64,000 nt of DNA from Nymphalis io (Eukaryota > Arthropoda > Insecta > Lepidoptera > Nymphalidae). Of the stretch, positions 1-14,100 are shown in pieces (position 1 is the stretch's first letter; each line of letters starts with the position of its first letter). The notes under the pieces are model-generated. The model was not told the DNA's origin, made no database searches, and saw only the letters and a list, made by a program, of their open reading frames with translations. The DNA lies in the NCBI RefSeq assembly GCF_905147045.1, contig NC_065888.1, positions 13,087,001 through 13,151,000 on the forward strand, in the 5' to 3' direction. The position numbers and the translations under genes are program-made.

Positions 1-1410
1 AAAATATTTTGCACTTCCAAAATTTAAATATTTGTAGATTATTAATATTGTAACTATAAGAGCAATTTAATTATTTTAGTGAAATATATTATATATAATT
101 TTATTAAATATATCATTATCATATTCTAATCTGAGTAATATAACTAACATGCTACTATGTAATTATGAAAATTGGCATTGAAAAATTACAGCTGTTGAAA
201 TATGGATAGGTACTTATGTTTTTTTAGCCTTTGTGTTAAAATTTATAAAAAATGTAATATATATAAAGTGATACCATTTGATTTATCTTCTAAAAATGAA
301 ACTTATGTTCTGTAAAGTAGATTTACAATTTAATACTATTAATTATATTGAAATACACAGTTATATTAAACTTTATACATCATTAAACAGGCAAAATGCT
401 TTATAATTTTTAAACATGACAATAGATTAATAGATGAAATGGTAAGTTTTTGAGTAGTTTTTTTAAATTATAAAAGTAACTAGTATACTTAAATAAGAAA
501 TGAGGAAGTGAGGCAATTTATTTTTTAATTTTTGTAACTTACATAGATGAAAATAATGAAGAACCTAAATAGGTATTTAAATAAATATATAATTAGCTGC
601 TTATTATCAAATTAAGTTGATAACTTTTTTATTTCATATAAAAAAAATTAAAAATGTTTTGATACATTAGCATTATTATAAGAATATTTTAATTTTTTTT
701 TATTAATGTGTAACATATTTAGGAACGTTTAAAAATTTCAAAAGTAAGTTTTCACTTTAAAAAAAAATACATACCCAAAGTCAATCTCCACTATATGTCT
801 AATTGTTAACTTTATAGCACTACACTTAAGTTTAATTTTAAAAGTACATTACACTATAGTTTTTCGAAATGAATATTTTGTTAGAATCTTATTAGATATA
901 TATTGTTCACTAACTTTTTAATTCGCTACTAGATACACAATTCCATTGTTTGTCTTTTTTGGACATTGACAGGTTGACTGTTTCATTTTGACACTTGATT
1001 TATCCGCATGTTGCATTGTTTCCATTCCTGGCTTATTTACAATAAAACACAGTTTTAAAATATGTATTGAAATAATTTTAACCTTTAGTTAATTTTGTGC
1101 TCATGCATGAATTTCAAAAGTTACCGTTTATATTATAAAATATCATTTTTGAGGAATAGTTTAGAAAGCTATCAATAGATGGCAGTAACGTTCGTAGCTG
1201 TTAGTTTTCAAAAGTGTATGTAGTATAAAACAAGATGTCGCTGCTAACTAATAAATAAATGTTCAACGATTTCAAGCTTCGACATTGATCATTGGATACA
1301 ATTTATATCGAACGTCTCGTAATCACAAAAGAGTTGCTTATGTCGATAAGCGGGATTTTAGTCCTGAAAGAGCTAGCAAGCTCTAAAATTAAAACCGGAC
1401 AATATTGTCC
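1..1410. other. AT-rich non-coding stretch
   Basis: I see no gene. 1178-1190 and 1234-1246 carry AGATGGCAG and AGATGTCGC, resembling the AGATGGCGC motif frequent in insect insulator sites; this is a weak resemblance. Confidence 0.5.
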
Positions 1411-1703
1411 GTTGGTGGTAGTAGTGACTTAACGTTCGCCCATCTAGGTAGGTACCATTCCCCCATTCAATATTATACCGCTAAACAGCATTACTCATTA
1501 TTGTTGTGTTCCGGTTTGAAGGGTGAGTAAATGTAACAGTAATAAGGTACAGAAATAAGGGACATAACATTTTACTTCCCAAGGTTAGTGGCGCGTTAGC
1601 GATGTAAGGAATGGTTAATCTTTCTTACCGTACCAATATCTATTATGGGTGGTGGTGACTTCTTACCATCAGGTGGCCCATTTGTTTAAATAAAAAAAAA
1701 GTG
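1411..1703 (+). repeat. Family A repeat, old copy
   Basis: Family A runs from TACTGGTGGTAGGGC at its 5' end through TTGTGTTCCGGTTTGAAGGG to ACCATCAGGTGGCCCAT and an A-run. This copy is diverged but recognisable and ends in AAAAAAAAA. Poly-A end and 5' truncations suggest LINE-driven retroposition. I believe it is the lepidopteran non-autonomous/LINE 3'-end repeat, name uncertain. Confidence 0.75.
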
Positions 1704-3536
1704 TCGATGGAATAACTTTTCGAAATGCCAGTGTCGACATAAACTGGGGCCGCGGATGTGCTATATCGACGCGGTCCCGTAGCTCTCCGATCCGTGCAAG
1801 GATTCCCATCGCAGTTGCTTTAGTGGGTTATCCTACATAACCCGATTTCTCCCCCAAATAACCGAGCCGGATACCTTTCTGAAGGTTTCCAGTGCTTGAA
1901 AAAAAATAGACCAAGACCAAAGTTATATTCAACATGTTGGCATGTATGGTATGGCGTGAGCACACAGATACAATTAGAAATCAATTTATCTGGAGAAGGT
2001 GCGGAGGTGTCGATTTGCAATTGCAAATTTATAGCAAAATTAATAGACTGAAGCGCCAGTGTGCGCGTATGGACTAAGGACTGATGACAGATTGGGGCGA
2101 GCTTTTAAGTGAAGACTTAGCCGGGATCGGTACTGAAAAGGACGTGAGACCCGATCAGATGCGGAAGGTGGACAACCGGATAATTCTGCACATACGAGAT
2201 TCTAGTTTCGTATGTCCAGAATTGGACTGCGCTGGCCGAGTAGTAGTAGTATATAAAGTAAAATGTTAAACAGCCTGTTAATACCCCGCTTATGTATTTA
2301 AATTTAGTTTTTCCATTTACTATTATAGTAGGTATTATTTGCAATAATTGTCCTTATGATGCAAAATTCAAACGATATTTTTACTACGGGTGTTGTACAT
2401 CCAAACGAATACTTCGAAATATCAATACGCCGAAAATCCGTAACCAGGCAACAATCAACTTACATGTTCCCTGCTACTCGTTACGCGTTATATCGTTATC
2501 TTTATTTGTATGTATATCGTGTGGTGTAAATGGGGGAGATATAACTATAATAACGTAAGTACTAGTGTATTTGATTTGTAGGAAAACTAGTACCTGTAAG
2601 GGTTGATAATCTATTCATTTCTGTGCAAAAATATCTCCATACGCATGGTGATATTATAAGATTTATTTATCAAATATTTTGACTTTGGAAGATATTAATT
2701 TTATTGATGTTGTATCGAGATATATATTTTACATATTTTAAAGATTGTGGATTATTGCGATGCAAGGTAGTTGAAACAACTAAGCTTAATAGAAAAGGTC
2801 AAACTACAGCTGCTATTGCGCGGATATAATAAATAACATGACCCAGTTCGAATTTTGCGTTTTGACTATCGAACCTTAAGCCTAGCCATCTGTGCTTTTT
2901 ATCAGCTAGCCGAAAATCGAGTAAAGCGAAGTAATATCGAGAGTATTGCTTTTTATATACATTTCAAAATCAATGCTATTTGTTGATACACAATAATTAT
3001 TATCGAATTCTAATTCAAATCGAAGAACCCTATACTAATTCGTTTTATGCAGTATTATTTGATGTAATTACAATGCTGCTTGCATTTTCGGCACAGGTCA
3101 AAGTCCTGGTGGCCAGCTCAGGCTTTTTGCCACAACACTTTATTCTTTTTCCAACCTACAACACAAAACATAGTAGCAGATTGTCGAATACCTTATAAGT
3201 GGGTGGTACTTGTAGTCTTCAGGGGGGTAACCTCTGACTGGTTGCTTATCGAAGCCGAGCCCACCTTAAATGCATATATTTTATCGCCAAGTATTTGGGG
3301 TATTTTATCAATAATCAGATAATAAAATAAAGATATCTTTGAAAAAAATTACTTATGTATGTCATGTCATGCTTTGCGAATATACGTAAATGTCTTTCAA
3401 GCATGATATGGGAGAAATTATTGCATTACTCCGGCATTATGAATATTACAAAGATTTATTTATCTATGTATTTCTTTTACTAAAACAATAGCCTGTATAA
3501 CTGTACAAATGATGAAAACAAATAAATAATAATAAT
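1704..3536. other. Non-coding stretch with a less AT-rich block
   Basis: 2040-2260 is richer in G and C and has a 61-codon frame (MTDWGELLSEDLAGIGTEKD...) that I cannot assign; it may be a transposon remnant. The rest shows nothing recognisable. Confidence 0.4.
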
Positions 3537-3784
3537 ATTCTGGAACATTATTCACACACGGCCATCAGATCCCAAACTAAGCAGAGCTTGTACCATGGAA
3601 ACCTGACAACTGATATACTACATATACTACTTTTCTTTTGTAAATACATACTTATATAGATAATTACACTCAGACTCAGGACAAACAGATATGTTCATGC
3701 ACACAAATGTCTATCCCGGGTGGGAATTGAACCCACAACTTCGGCGTGAAAGGCAAGTATCTACCAACCACGCCAACCGGCTCG
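3537..3784 (-). repeat. Family D tRNA-derived SINE
   Basis: On the - strand the head is GGTTGGCGTGGTTGGTAGAT, then CTTTCACGCCGAAG and box B GTGGGTTCAATTCCCACC. The CTTTCAC loop resembles tRNA-Glu. The element ends GTGTGAATAATGTTCC. Confidence 0.85.
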
Positions 3785-5568
3785 TCTTTATTATTAATAT
3801 TTTTAAAGATATACAACAGGTATTTTCACAATGTGAATATATATATGTATATAGGTAGTCATGATTAATCTTCAGAGAACTGCGATCCTCCCGATAAATT
3901 CATTCATGGCAGAGTTGATGAATGCCGCACACTAACAGCCTGTGAATGTCCCACTGCTGGGCTAAGGCCTCTTCTTCCTCTTTGAGGAGGTTTGAAGTTT
4001 ATGCCATGAATGACATACAGATATTTATATTTATGAAGATGAATGAAAGACCCTTTAAAAAACAAATAAAATAAATACGAAAGTTTTGCCTAATTATTTC
4101 TGCAAAACCTTCTTGTTGAGATGGATAGTGTGGAATAAGTAGGTAAGAGTGAAAAAACTTGTCGGAAAATCTGAAAGAAAACAGATTATTATGTTAAATA
4201 CACTTAATGTGGAGAAACGATTGAGATAATAGGAATAGTGTTAAGTATAAAAGTGCATATACGCCATGAAGAAGACTATAAAAGATAGATATTATGTTGG
4301 GATGATAGATAGATTAAAATTTTATTTGCACTCGCTGTGTGACAATATTGAACATTAAATAATGATATGTGCAAAAAGAGAGTAACTGAAGATATGAATA
4401 GAGAGAAGATGAATGAAAGAAAGAGACAAATACCGATACCAAATAAATAGGATAGCGAATGATTTACAAATTTTGATGATCTATGACTATAAAGTATAAG
4501 CCATTTAAGCGTCTAACACAGAACACTCGATTTTAGATTTTAGTTACAAGTTCGTTTCCTTATGATGAGTTTCTTGAAAACTTTTATTAGTTATAAGAAT
4601 GAATATTCAATGTAGATAGATACCTATGTATACACATATTCTAGTAAGTAAAAATTCTGATAGTAATTTTTACAAATTATTTGTCATTAAATTCGCAGAA
4701 GCATGTCGGGCGTGGCAATATTCTTGTATTCGGATTTCATCGAATTGATATTTATATACGATAAGTCACAAGTTAATACAAAAATACACATTCGAACTCA
4801 GTTTTTAATTTATGAATACAAATATATTTAAGTGGCTTACTTAACATCAACACGTAGTTTATAAAGCCATATATTCAATAAAAGTGTAGCTAACAATATT
4901 TTGGTATCACTACATACTAACTAGTAAGGTTGTACCTAATGCCTGCATTTTTAGTAATAATTTATTTATATTATATAAGTTTTAATGAGTAGAAATTTCT
5001 ATAACCCGAATTTTTTCACTTAATAGGTATTTTATTAAATCGAAACTTCAATGGATGCCAATGAGGAAACTATTAACTGTATTCCGTAGTCAAATCGCGT
5101 GGGTCCCTTAACATTTGGTACTCGTAAATTTAGAAATATCACCGATCTGATTAAGATAATAATCAGCGTTTATATATCGTATCTTGTATTGGTTTTGGCA
5201 TTGTTTACCATACTTGAATAGATAAATTAAACTTCAAACTTGTTTATGCATAAATATATTTTGTTAACTTTGGTGAAAATTTAAATACTTGTTGGATTGT
5301 GCCAAAACGGGATATAAGATATATTCAAACGTATTTCAAAATATTCGAAGGTAAGTCTTAAACCCATTATACGCTCATTTTGACCTTAACCGCTCAAACC
5401 ACAGCTTAAAATGAAAAATTAGGATTTAACTTAAGCGTATTTTTACTTTCAGGGATGTGAGAATTGACAAACCGAGACGAAGGCAATAGTAAATATGAAA
5501 AAATCGATAATTTCCTTGTAAAATTGTATTCATGATAACATTTACAATTAAAGTAAATCTTATTAGAC
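3785..5568. other. AT-rich non-coding stretch
   Basis: Apart from the family B fragment at 3933 I see no gene, RNA or clear repeat. Confidence 0.5.
3933..3999 (-). repeat. Family B (Metulj-like) 3' fragment
   Basis: AACAGCCTGTGAATGTCCCA and CTGCTGGGCTAAGGCCTC. Only the 3' part of the SINE remains. Nothing else is seen around it. Confidence 0.75.
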
Positions 5569-5860
5569 TTTTTTTTTATAAAATAGGAAGGCGGACGAGC
5601 ATATGGGCCACCTGATGGTAAGTGGTCACCAAACGCCCTTAGACATTGGCATTGTAAGAAATGTCAACCATCGCTTATAGCCAATGCGCCACCAACCTTG
5701 GGAACTAAGATTTTATGTCCCTTGTGCCTGTAATTACACTGGCTCACTCATCATTCAAACCGGAACACAACAATAACAAGTACTGCTGTTTTGCGGTAGA
5801 ATATCTGATGAGTGGGTGGTACCTACCCAGACGAGCTTGCACAAAGCTCTACCACCAGTA
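5569..5860 (-). repeat. Family A repeat, nearly complete
   Basis: It starts (in + coordinates) with the T-run of the tail and ends at ACCACCAGTA, the family 5' end. Confidence 0.85.
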
Positions 5861-5975
5861 CTTGATGTACTTGATGGAAAAATAATAAATAAACCGAATC
5901 CATCTTATGTACTTAGATTTGATATTGAGACATGAGAACAACTTAATTACATCTATTAAATATAACTTATTGTAA

Positions 5976-6060
5976 TGGACCAACGGCTTTACTTGTTTTT
6001 CGAGTCACGTCCAACTTTCAGACTCCGGGTTGCTATTGAGAATTTTCTGACAGAAATACT
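5976..6060 (-). repeat. Family C body fragment
   Basis: CCAACGGCTTTACTTG and CAGACTCCGGGTTGCTATTG match the body of the 57.5-kb copy. Confidence 0.7.
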
Positions 6061-7033
6061 TTAATTAAATAATATTAAATGTGGTTTTTACTATCGACTA
6101 AGTAAAAATAAAGGTTTGCAAATACCGCTTTACACATTAACGACTCTCCAGATGATAATAATAGACAGTTTGTATGAAAATAAATAACATATGTAGACGT
6201 TATCCAGTTATAAGTTTCCTTTATATATCGATAATTTTATTTTTATATGAAAAAAAAATATATGAAATTGAAAACTGTTGAACAAATAATGAAATTGATC
6301 GTTTCTTAATAAGATATATACAATGAAAATAGTTCAGAAATATACTAAAAAAAATACAAAATAAATAATAAATGAAAAACTAAATTAATAAATTTAATGT
6401 ACGTTTTAAATAGAAAGTTAACAATATCCATTACCAATAAAATTGAGATGAGACCAAATTAGATGGAACGCTGAATGAAACGCAAAATGTATTTTATTAA
6501 TCATTTCATGAACAATGTGGTTTGTTTTACTTTACAATATTATATGTATAAATATACACACAGACGAATTGAGAACTTATTCTTTTTTTCTAACTGTCCG
6601 TCTAATAACCTAAGAGCTATTACTATATATAAAATAATGTAGTAAATGCAACAATTAGAAGAACGTTCTAGTTCGCTGTTCGTACCTTGCACTACCTATC
6701 CCTGGTGATCAAGCCGCAGCTAATTGCCACTTTAACTTCCAACTGAGATTAGATTAGGTTTTGATGATTCCAGCGCTATGTAACATGACTGAATGCGGTG
6801 AAACTGGAATGAATAGTACATTTACGAACATTTTTCATTTCTAGTAAGCGCTCAGTCGAAAACATATATTAATTTGCATGTTTCGAACATTGTTTTTTCA
6901 CTCTAATTTCCATTTTTTAATTTGTTACAGTAAAGCTTGTCAATAACTATCAAACAAAAAAAAATAATGTGGAGTGAAATAGGTTTTAAATTATACCTGT
7001 AAAACTTCAAAGCTTCTATTGTCTATTTTATAA
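6061..7033. other. AT-rich non-coding stretch
   Basis: A small GC-richer patch (6660-6830) has no frame. No repeat recognised. Confidence 0.5.
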
Positions 7034-7330
7034 ATGCCTCGTTGGTCTAGTGGCTAGATATAAGGCCGCAGACCTGTCCTGGGTTCAGTTTCCAGGTCGG
7101 GCCAGTAAAAAGTTATTGTGTTTTTCTGTCTAACATTACTGTTAGAACCTCTTACAACCCGGATTCCTTCAAACGAGGCGTGAAGAGGCATCTTGCGGGC
7201 CGGCAAGGCGGGGACGGCTAGTACAGAACATTCTTCCCGACTGTACTGGCCGTCGTCGCGTTTGGACTCTACTACCACTTACCATCAGGTGGAGTAGTCA
7301 TTTGCCATCCCGGCGCACATAAAAAAAAAT
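7034..7330 (+). repeat. Family C SINE: tRNA-like head plus GC-rich tail module
   Basis: The head GCCTCGTTGGTCTAGTGGCT with box B CCTGGGTTCAGTTTCC is followed by a tail beginning GGCATCTTGCGGGCCGGCAA and ending in an A-run. The tail occurs alone at 20290. Confidence 0.8.
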
Positions 7331-7943
7331 AGATAATCGGTTTACCGAGAAGAAAATGATATTAAGCTGTATTGTCTTTGCCTATTTATAATTATTTCGA
7401 TAAAATCAGTAATAATTACTATTTTATTATCTATCTTGGTTTCTGTTTTATTTTAATATATATTATATATTAAAAAAATGTGCAGTTTTATAATACAGAT
7501 ACAACATCCGTTTGGTAGGTCTAGATGCCATAGAGCAAAAATAGTTGCAGTTGGACACTATTTAAATAATTGACTTCACTTGTGAAGTTAACTTCCTTTC
7601 GTCAACGCGAATGTTATTACGATGTAAACAAATACTGCCGCATTGTAAATATGTTTCTTATTAACATTTACATAGCACATATCATATAATACTATACTAG
7701 TACCATAGATCATATAACACAATACCTATTAGTATGCATAGGCACGTACTTATTGTAACGAAGGCAGGATCAATGATAAATATCATGTGTTTTCAAGGCA
7801 GCGTAGTGTAACATGGGAAAATAATAACAGAAAAATCCATTTACTTTTAATGGGTCAACGATGTTCAATTCACAATCTCTTAATCACGAGAAACAATTTA
7901 ACTGATTCTTGATGTATACCGATGATAATTGATTTCATAGACT
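7331..7943. other. Upstream region of calaxin exon 1A
   Basis: Probable promoter/5' UTR of the longer calaxin form. I see no clear TATA box or initiator that I would defend. Confidence 0.35.
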
Positions 7944-8149
7944 ATGGCTGACAACAAGAATCATCAGATCAGCATGGCTGCGAGTGCCATTGCTATGCGC
8001 GGCATCCGCATATTCTTAAGCGCGGGAAAGGCTGCTGCAGAGCGACGAACTTCTCCACCTCGAGCTCGTCGGACGAAGAAGGTTGTATCTGGGAACAAAC
8101 TTCAGTTTGATGTCACTGAGGTTTTGCTTAAGGAAACTAAATTCGATAA
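7944..8149 (+). CDS. CLXN: Calaxin alternative first coding exon 1A
   Basis: It encodes 68 residues plus two bases of a Lys codon. An in-frame TAG directly precedes the ATG (7938-7940), so the start is fixed. The donor is a strong GTAAGT at 8150. The first ~50 residues are basic and Ala/Ser/Arg-rich with no domain I recognise. The last part, KLQFDVTEVLLKETKFDK, aligns with the N-terminal helix of calaxin and with exon 1B. Splicing to exon 2 gives FDK-NELDALF. The exon sits 2.8 kb upstream of exon 2. Confidence 0.75.
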
Positions 8150-11100
8150 GTAAGTTCAACATATTTTTTTTAGTTCTTATTTTTCTTGTTGATTGTATTT
8201 TATTTAATATCTGCAAATGTAGTTTTAGTGATCACTTATGTCTAACATTTTTTTATTTGCGTTTGAGGTACTTACCATTTTTATAATAATTCGAGTTTCT
8301 TATTGTTTCATTTATACTATGATAACTGTAGGAGTTCCTGCCATATTTTGGTAACTGTGAGAACGTGCGCGGAAAATGATAAACACGTTGCAAATAGTTG
8401 TTCAACATCTTACCCCCACTGATACGCACAAAAATGCCGGATGACATAACGACTTATTAAATAAAACTACATTTTAAGTAAGCGATTCAAAAAGAAAATG
8501 TTGCCACCTGTTTAACTCTTTCGACAAGTCCTCAATTTCATATAAGTTTTTGATAACTATCTTTTTTATTAATATTTTAAGCATTATTGAACTAGTATTA
8601 CACTCTCAACAATATTAAAAGTTTGGCTTTTAATTTTGTAATTTTTACCTGTATTTTTGAAATTACTACTGAATAGGTTTGTTATGTCTGGAAGTAGATA
8701 TAACTTGGTATACATATACCTGATAATATTTGAATCATAACGCTGGTTGTAAAATATAACTTTTTGTCTACTATATTACGAACATACTTTTTAATAAAAT
8801 ATTTAATTTACTTCCAAGGTGGAGACAAAATTATGTTTATTATTATTTTATTTATAATATTGATGTAATAATGAGCAGAGTGTATTTTTATTTTAAAAAT
8901 CGGACCAAACATTCGAAAAAAATTAAGAAACCAAATATAAGGCCAAGACACAGACGCACAGACGCATAAAAAATATATATCAAAACACCACAAAGTATTG
9001 TCACGTATAAATCCGGAAGACTGGAAATAAGGCAAACATGTGTTTTAAGTTGCATTGGCTGTCATAAATCTATTTGTTAGGAATATGACAAAACTATAAA
9101 AGTACTAATAATTGTCTATAATCTTGATATGTTTCAAAAGATAGTATTGACAGTCCGCCTCAGGCTACCTGTGTATAAGTTCTATGTCAATTAACTCAGT
9201 GACAATTAATACGTTAATAGTACATTAATAGTATGTAATTGTATATATATAAAGACTAAAGACTAATAATAATAAGACATTTTTTTTTACTATGAGTTCG
9301 AAAGATTTTAAAGAATATTAACTCCCGTGGAGACGAGAGCTACTGAGTTAAATAGTAAATAATCGAAACTTGACACAGACTCCTTAAATTATAAAGACAG
9401 TAACTTAATATGGGATCAACATTCAAAGGATAGGAAGGCACTGAAATTATTCATAGATTATAGAATAGACAGTAGAAGTTTTACATGTATACTTTAAAAG
9501 TTTTAGCAAAACCTATTTCACTCCACTTTATTAATCCATGCAAATTATAACATCGATGCGTTGCTCCGTTGCTAATGAAAGAAGAAATCAAACTATGAAA
9601 CACACTTTCACATTTAATATAAGATATTATATTCATTCAGGTTACAAACGCGATCGAACTTCTTTGGGTTTTATTAGTTTTTATAATATATATATATACT
9701 TCCTTTTTTTTTATACAGAATAGGTAGGCGGTAGAGCTTATGGGCCACCTGATGGTACGTGGTCACCAAAACCCATAGACATTGGCATTGTAAGAAATGT
9801 TAACTATTGCTTACATCGCTAATGCGCCACCAACCTTGGGAACTAAGATTTGAACCTTTTGTCTGTAATTACACTGGCTCACTCACCCTTAAAACCAGAA
9901 CACAACAATACCAAGTACTGCTGTTGTGCGGTAGAATATCTAATGAGTGGGTGGTACCTACCCAGACGAGCACAAAGCCCTACCACCAGTAACTTAAAGT
10001 TTACAATAAATACGTTTTAAGCAACGTTTTCTATACTCTAATCAAGCCTTAATTGTTAGTCAGTTAGTATTAATACAAACACAACGTTACGACTTGTGAT
10101 ATTATTATGTATCGCAAATAAACACGCGATAAATAAATTATACCATTGCAGTTGTTTGAGAATTAAAATTAGTTTAATTTTGTTCTGCAAATTCTAATAT
10201 ATAATATAATCAGAGTAGCCGTTTTGTATGAAGAACCTCATGTCGGTAAAAAGAGGCTTCAAGTTCTTTATATTTTTTTTAATTTTTTAATGTCGAATTA
10301 CAAAATACTACAATTAAATTCGATTTAAATGAAAATATATAAATTTAAATTTTAAATCGAAATAAGTAAACGAATTGTATACTTTAAGTTTTTTTTTTAT
10401 GAGAAATTATGATTTTATAATATTTTTCTCAATTTCATAAACAATAAAGAATGTATATTACACGTTACAAATTCAACCGAAACGTTTAGGGTAATTGTGT
10501 TCCAAATTTTGTTTATACCACCCTGTTTACGCCCTTGTCAGTTGAACTCGGGAGCTTCGTACAGGTAGCCGTATATCACGCACCCATTGCCCTGTAGTCA
10601 TGCCGTATCGACAGCTCAAAGAAAAGACACTAGAAATGTTATATAGAAACACGCATTTCAGCAAGTGAGTCGAATATAAAATGATATTAGAAAGAAGTGA
10701 TCGTTTCGAACGTCGCGTGAGCATGACTATTATGATTTAAAGTGAATATTTTCCATAAGCCATACATATACCTATTTACGTTATTGTGTATTGAAAAACA
10801 TGACTCCACTGTTTACATACATCGTTTTTATATTGCTTGATGCTTTGTCTTTTAAAAAATATTAAGTATATTATCCATTAAAATAAAACTTTAAGATGAA
10901 AAGTTACATTTTATTATATTTAAATAATTTGTTTTAGGAATGAATTGGATGCGCTCTTCACTATGTATAGAAGATTAGTAACATCTGCACAAAACACGGC
11001 TCCAACTTCTGTTATTGGTCAGCCAGCTGCTAAAATTGACGTGAGTTTTTAATCTATAGTATAAACGTACCTATATTTATATATTTGTAAATGCCGCTAC

Positions 11101-14100
11101 TGACTAACAACACACGGCTTATTCTTTATGACACTTGAATTATAATAATAATAATAATAAAATCATTTCAATTAGAAGTCCTGTGTTTTATATTGTAGAG
11201 ACTTGGAGATATTTCAGAAGTGTGCGTTTCAGATTTTAATGCCAATTATGTACTAACTATTTTTATAAAAGTGGGATTTGATAAAGGACAAATAATTGTT
11301 AACTTTCCGCGAGCGAAACCGCGACGGGTAAAAATAACGGCGATATTTTTCTCATTTCAAGACTAGCTTAAATGCACATATTATATATAATATTGGATAA
11401 AAGGAATGTTAGTATTTATTATACTGATAGTAAAATAAAATTATTAAAATATTTATTTTTAAAAATACATGACTTTAATAGAGTCGTAAATATTAGGTGA
11501 GAGTTTAAGTATGTAAATTATTATTAAAAATTATTATTGTTATATTTAAAAAAAACTATGAAATAATAATAAACATGTACATATACATCTACATTTATAT
11601 ATAAATAGACAAGAACACTTAACCATAACACCTTACGTCACATGACACACCTTTTTCTCCTCTTGTTTCTGAACCGATTTTCTTCTTTTTTTTGTTTGAT
11701 AGCTAATGACAACCGTCAGTAATCACAAAAAAATAAAAAATAAAAATGTATGCACGAAACATGTGGGTATTATTTAAATAAATTCATATAAATTGTGATT
11801 TAAAAAATTCCTAAAATTTTCAATAATTAATCGAATTCCGTATTCCATAATCGAAAACATAATTGACAATAAATTAGCTTATTTGATCTTGCTAATCTCA
11901 GCATTTACGTGATATTTATATATAAGATCACGCTACGATCCTCGGGGGCGGAGTGGTTAACACCAATTAACTGCGAAGAGCTTAGTACAAAAAAAACTTA
12001 GTCTTACATAAAAGGCTAATTTAAACAACCAAAATGGTGAACGGTAGCGCTACTCGCACAAGTCACGATATGTATGTGTTCTATAGCTATGGGACCACAT
12101 GACATTTCTACGATATAAACCGAAAAAAAAGCATGAACCGTAAACTTAGAAAGTATGTAACAGTCATGATATGGACGCACGCAATTCTAAACATCTTTTG
12201 TCTGACGAACGTTCTCTATAATATTCGTGACCAATTATGACGTGATACAACTAACGTTTACGGCAATACAGGAATAAAAAAACACATTCGATGTTCGTAT
12301 TTCGATATCTTTTTATGACTAGCAATAGTGGATGTGTTTCTAGCATGCTTAAAATCTGATATAGCAGCAATTTGCTTTATTATTTTGTGCCAAAACGAAC
12401 GAATGTAGATATTAAAATTTAATGATATACTATCAGCTTACAGGAATAATGTCACAGGTTTATTATATCGGCCGGATTGTGGTTTAATATTAGTCGATTT
12501 AAAAAAAGGTGAAATTTAACCTTTTCTTTGTTTGTTCGTCAACAATTTCGTCGATTGGGAACCGATTTTAAAGATTATTTTTTTATTCGATAGTCTACAT
12601 CTCGGGGAAAGTTGTTGGTATATTCATTTAAAAAAAAAAATAACTTAACTGTGGAACTTTAACTAGATATCTTTGCCGATTGTGATTATTTTTGAACGAT
12701 TATTTTTATCGAATAGATTATATGAAGTTGTCGATTAAAAAATAACCATGAGTGGAAAAGTGTGGAAAATTCCGTGATTCGTCACTTTTACTGTGTTTTT
12801 ATTATTCGATATCTTTGTTGATTGAATTTGATTGAATTGACTTTAATTGTTTTAATGAATAGGTTATACTTTATAACTAACGGTACAGCAGTAACAAGTA
12901 ATAAAAAAATAGCCACAATTAAGGGTAAATATTTAAATGTAATTAAACCTCTAAACACGTGAAAGAAGACATAAACCCCTCCTAGTTCCCTAAGCTAGAT
13001 AATTTGCTTTTATTAAGATGTGTACGTTTTTCTCTCTGTAGCTAAATGTACAAAAAGTGGAAGTGGATTGGTTTTAAGGAACCAAAAACACATTTAATTA
13101 CATTTTAATTAAGTCATTTTATAATATTTTTACGCGTTGTATGGTCAGTGCCTATAATTACTAGGTAAATTTATTCATATTTATTTTATCAGGGTATCGA
13201 CCAGAATACCTTCCGCGATGTGATGCACAATACTTTCGACCTGGTGACAGAGGACGTGGTACTGGACCGTGTGTGGCTTACTTGGGAAAGGGGAGTGAAT
13301 GGCGGAGAAGGGGCATTAAAGTTCGAAGCCTGGGCTCGAGGTCTTAGCGTACTCTTGCGGGGCACCGATGAAGAGAAGAAGTCGCACTGTTTTGCCGTTT
13401 ACGACTTGAATAGCGATGGGTACATCACTAGGGATGAAATGTTTACGCTTCTCAAGTAAGTTAAAATATTAATATAGATAATAATTATATATTTCTATTT
13501 ATATGAAAGTAACTTGCTCGAATTGGTTCGATGTATTTTAACTTTCAAATTTTGACAAATATATATTTGACGTTTCGAAGATTCTATGTGATAAAAAAAA
13601 AATAAGACAAAATGTCTAAGAACTTGTCAACCAGTTGTAGTCACGCCCGGAGGCTAGTGCACCTGACATTCTTTTGAAACCTTGGTCAAATCACGGTTTA
13701 AATCCGAAATACATAGTGAAAGGTTAAAGTATAAAATTCTGCAAATTTCTCGGCTGAATACGGAGAAAAGTAAAAAGTTATATATAATATTACTAGCTAT
13801 TAAATTACACATTAATTGTTATGTTATTGTTATGTTATTTATTGATATACGTAGCTTTTAAATATAGACATACGCAGCGGTTATCGCAATTACACTCGAC
13901 TTGGTGTTTTGAAAAGCGCTCGTCTGAACGCCATAATTTTTCATAAGAGTGCCATTCCCTATCTGATGTTATATTGTGAGCTTTATACTCCACGCTTAAA
14001 ATAAAGCATGAACGATAAAAATGTCAAAACGCCAAAAAAAAAGGCTCGTTTAAACGTTAAGAAACCGTGTGTGTAGTACGCTAAAATCATAAATTGCTAC

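Noticed and set aside
8083..8286. 67-codon + strand frame across the calaxin 1A donor
   Set aside because: Different frame from the calaxin coding sequence and continues into the AT-rich intron; no supporting features.
10514..10599. Extension of calaxin exon 1B upstream of its ATG
   Set aside because: The frame stays open only back to a TGA at 10543-10545 and contains no earlier Met, so the start at 10600 is kept.
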